A stretch of 43,780 bases of DNA. Source: an uncultured Verrucomicrobiae bacterium (GTDB lineage Bacteria; Verrucomicrobiota; Verrucomicrobiia; Verrucomicrobiales; Akkermansiaceae). Both the position numbers and the translations under genes were made by a program. Below the pieces are notes generated by a model. It searched no databases. It had not been told where the DNA came from and saw nothing but the letters and a program-made list of their open reading frames with translations. Within the stretch, counting starts at the first letter, position 1; the number at the start of each line of letters is the position of its first letter. Below are positions 43,372 through 43,780 of this stretch, in pieces. The DNA is taken from assembly GCA_937957985.1 (NCBI GenBank), contig CALGOH010000069.1:1-43780 (forward strand), in the 5' to 3' direction.

Positions 43372-43385
43372 CCCCCGGTTGGGGG
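43372..43385. other. Small GC-rich hairpin between fucI and the rhamnosidase-like gene
   Basis: CCCCC-GGTT-GGGGG. It lies in the divergent promoter region. Role unknown; too short to call an operator. Confidence 0.3.
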
Positions 43386-43436
43386 TGATGCCGTGAGTTG
43401 ACGGATCGGTCCGGAGAACGCGTAATCTGGATCATC

Positions 43437-43780
43437 ATGCTGAGTTCGCCCGCGTTTCGCCTGTGTCTGCCGGTTGTCTGCCTGCCGTTTTCTCCGATGG
43501 GAGCGGCGCCGGTGGAGTTGGTTGAGGAAAAGCCGCTCGTGATTCGGGAAGTCGGGCCGGGGGTGGTGTGGATCGATTTCGGGCGGGTGTCGTTCGGCAA
43601 TCTCGAGCTGACCGCTCCGAAGGAGGCGAAGGTCACGGTGCATTTCGGGGAGGCGGCGGAGGATGGCCGGATCGACCGCGAACCGCCGGGGACCGTGCGC
43701 TATTCCAAGGTGCCGGTGGACCTGAAACAGGGACCGCAGGTGGTCGCGCCGCCGCCCGACAAGAAGAACACCAGCGCCAA
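43437..43780 (+). CDS. Alpha-L-rhamnosidase-like secreted protein, N-terminal part only
   Basis: 114 codons visible from the ATG at 43437, running off the right edge. The N-terminus has a hydrophobic signal-like stretch with Cys residues (RLCLPVVCLPFSPMGA). The next part resembles the concanavalin-like beta domain of GH78-type alpha-L-rhamnosidases: VWIDFGRVSFGNLELTAP, VTVHFGEAAEDGRIDREPPG, then a VRYSKVPVDLK and PPPDKKNT block. The catalytic domain lies outside the window, so activity cannot be checked. Divergent from fucI, which suggests joint use of deoxyhexose-containing glycans. GH78 members release terminal L-rhamnose. Confidence 0.75.
   Translation, partial: MLSSPAFRLCLPVVCLPFSPMGAAPVELVEEKPLVIREVGPGVVWIDFGRVSFGNLELTAPKEAKVTVHFGEAAEDGRIDREPPGTVRYSKVPVDLKQGPQVVAPPPDKKNTSA

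Overview
The window looks like high-G+C chromosomal DNA from a member of the Verrucomicrobiota, probably order Verrucomicrobiales. The evidence is circumstantial but consistent: giant secreted proteins with autotransporter-type beta-strand repeats and bacterial Ig-like domains, secreted sulfatase and sialate O-acetylesterase genes, a GntR-HTH regulator with a sugar-binding-type sensor domain, a shared C-terminal domain ending in LFGRL, few recognisable Shine-Dalgarno sequences, and dispersed palindromic repeats. I found no rRNA, tRNA or CRISPR array.

Layout. (1) 1-10.4 kb, minus strand: three consecutive genes for large exported TPR proteins, the last running off the left edge. The junctions between them hold long inverted repeats that also encode parts of two signal peptides. 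(2) 10.8-12.1 kb: a GntR-type regulator, divergent from the next block. (3) 12.1-29.0 kb, plus strand: two giant secreted modular proteins of 1533 and 4010 residues. The larger carries a sialate O-acetylesterase domain and an M60 (mucin-type glycoprotein) metallopeptidase domain in one chain. (4) 29.0-35.3 kb, minus strand: ffh, a membrane-anchored prenyltransferase-repeat protein, a Tat-exported metallophosphoesterase, a free-standing sialate O-acetylesterase and a sulfatase, closely spaced. (5) 35.6-36.8 kb: an exported polysaccharide deacetylase. (6) About 37.25-39.2 kb: a lower-G+C accessory insert encoding an FRG-domain protein and a GIY-YIG nuclease-like protein, with repeats on both sides. 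(7) 39.2-43.8 kb: an lnt-like gene, a DUF2179/UPF0316-type membrane protein, L-fucose isomerase, and the divergent start of an alpha-L-rhamnosidase-like gene.

How it fits together. The M60 peptidase, two O-acetylesterases, sulfatase, polysaccharide deacetylase, fucose isomerase and rhamnosidase-like protein suggest extracellular breakdown of O-acetylated, sulfated, deoxyhexose-bearing glycans or glycoproteins, followed by use of L-fucose. This is an inference from content. Housekeeping genes (ffh, lnt) lie among them, so it is not one clean polysaccharide-utilisation locus. The most unusual features are the duplicated catalytic-PASTA-Ig-beta cassette of the 4010-residue protein, the REP/BIME-like palindromes (five copies), the inverted repeats overlapping signal-peptide codons, and the FRG/GIY-YIG insert.
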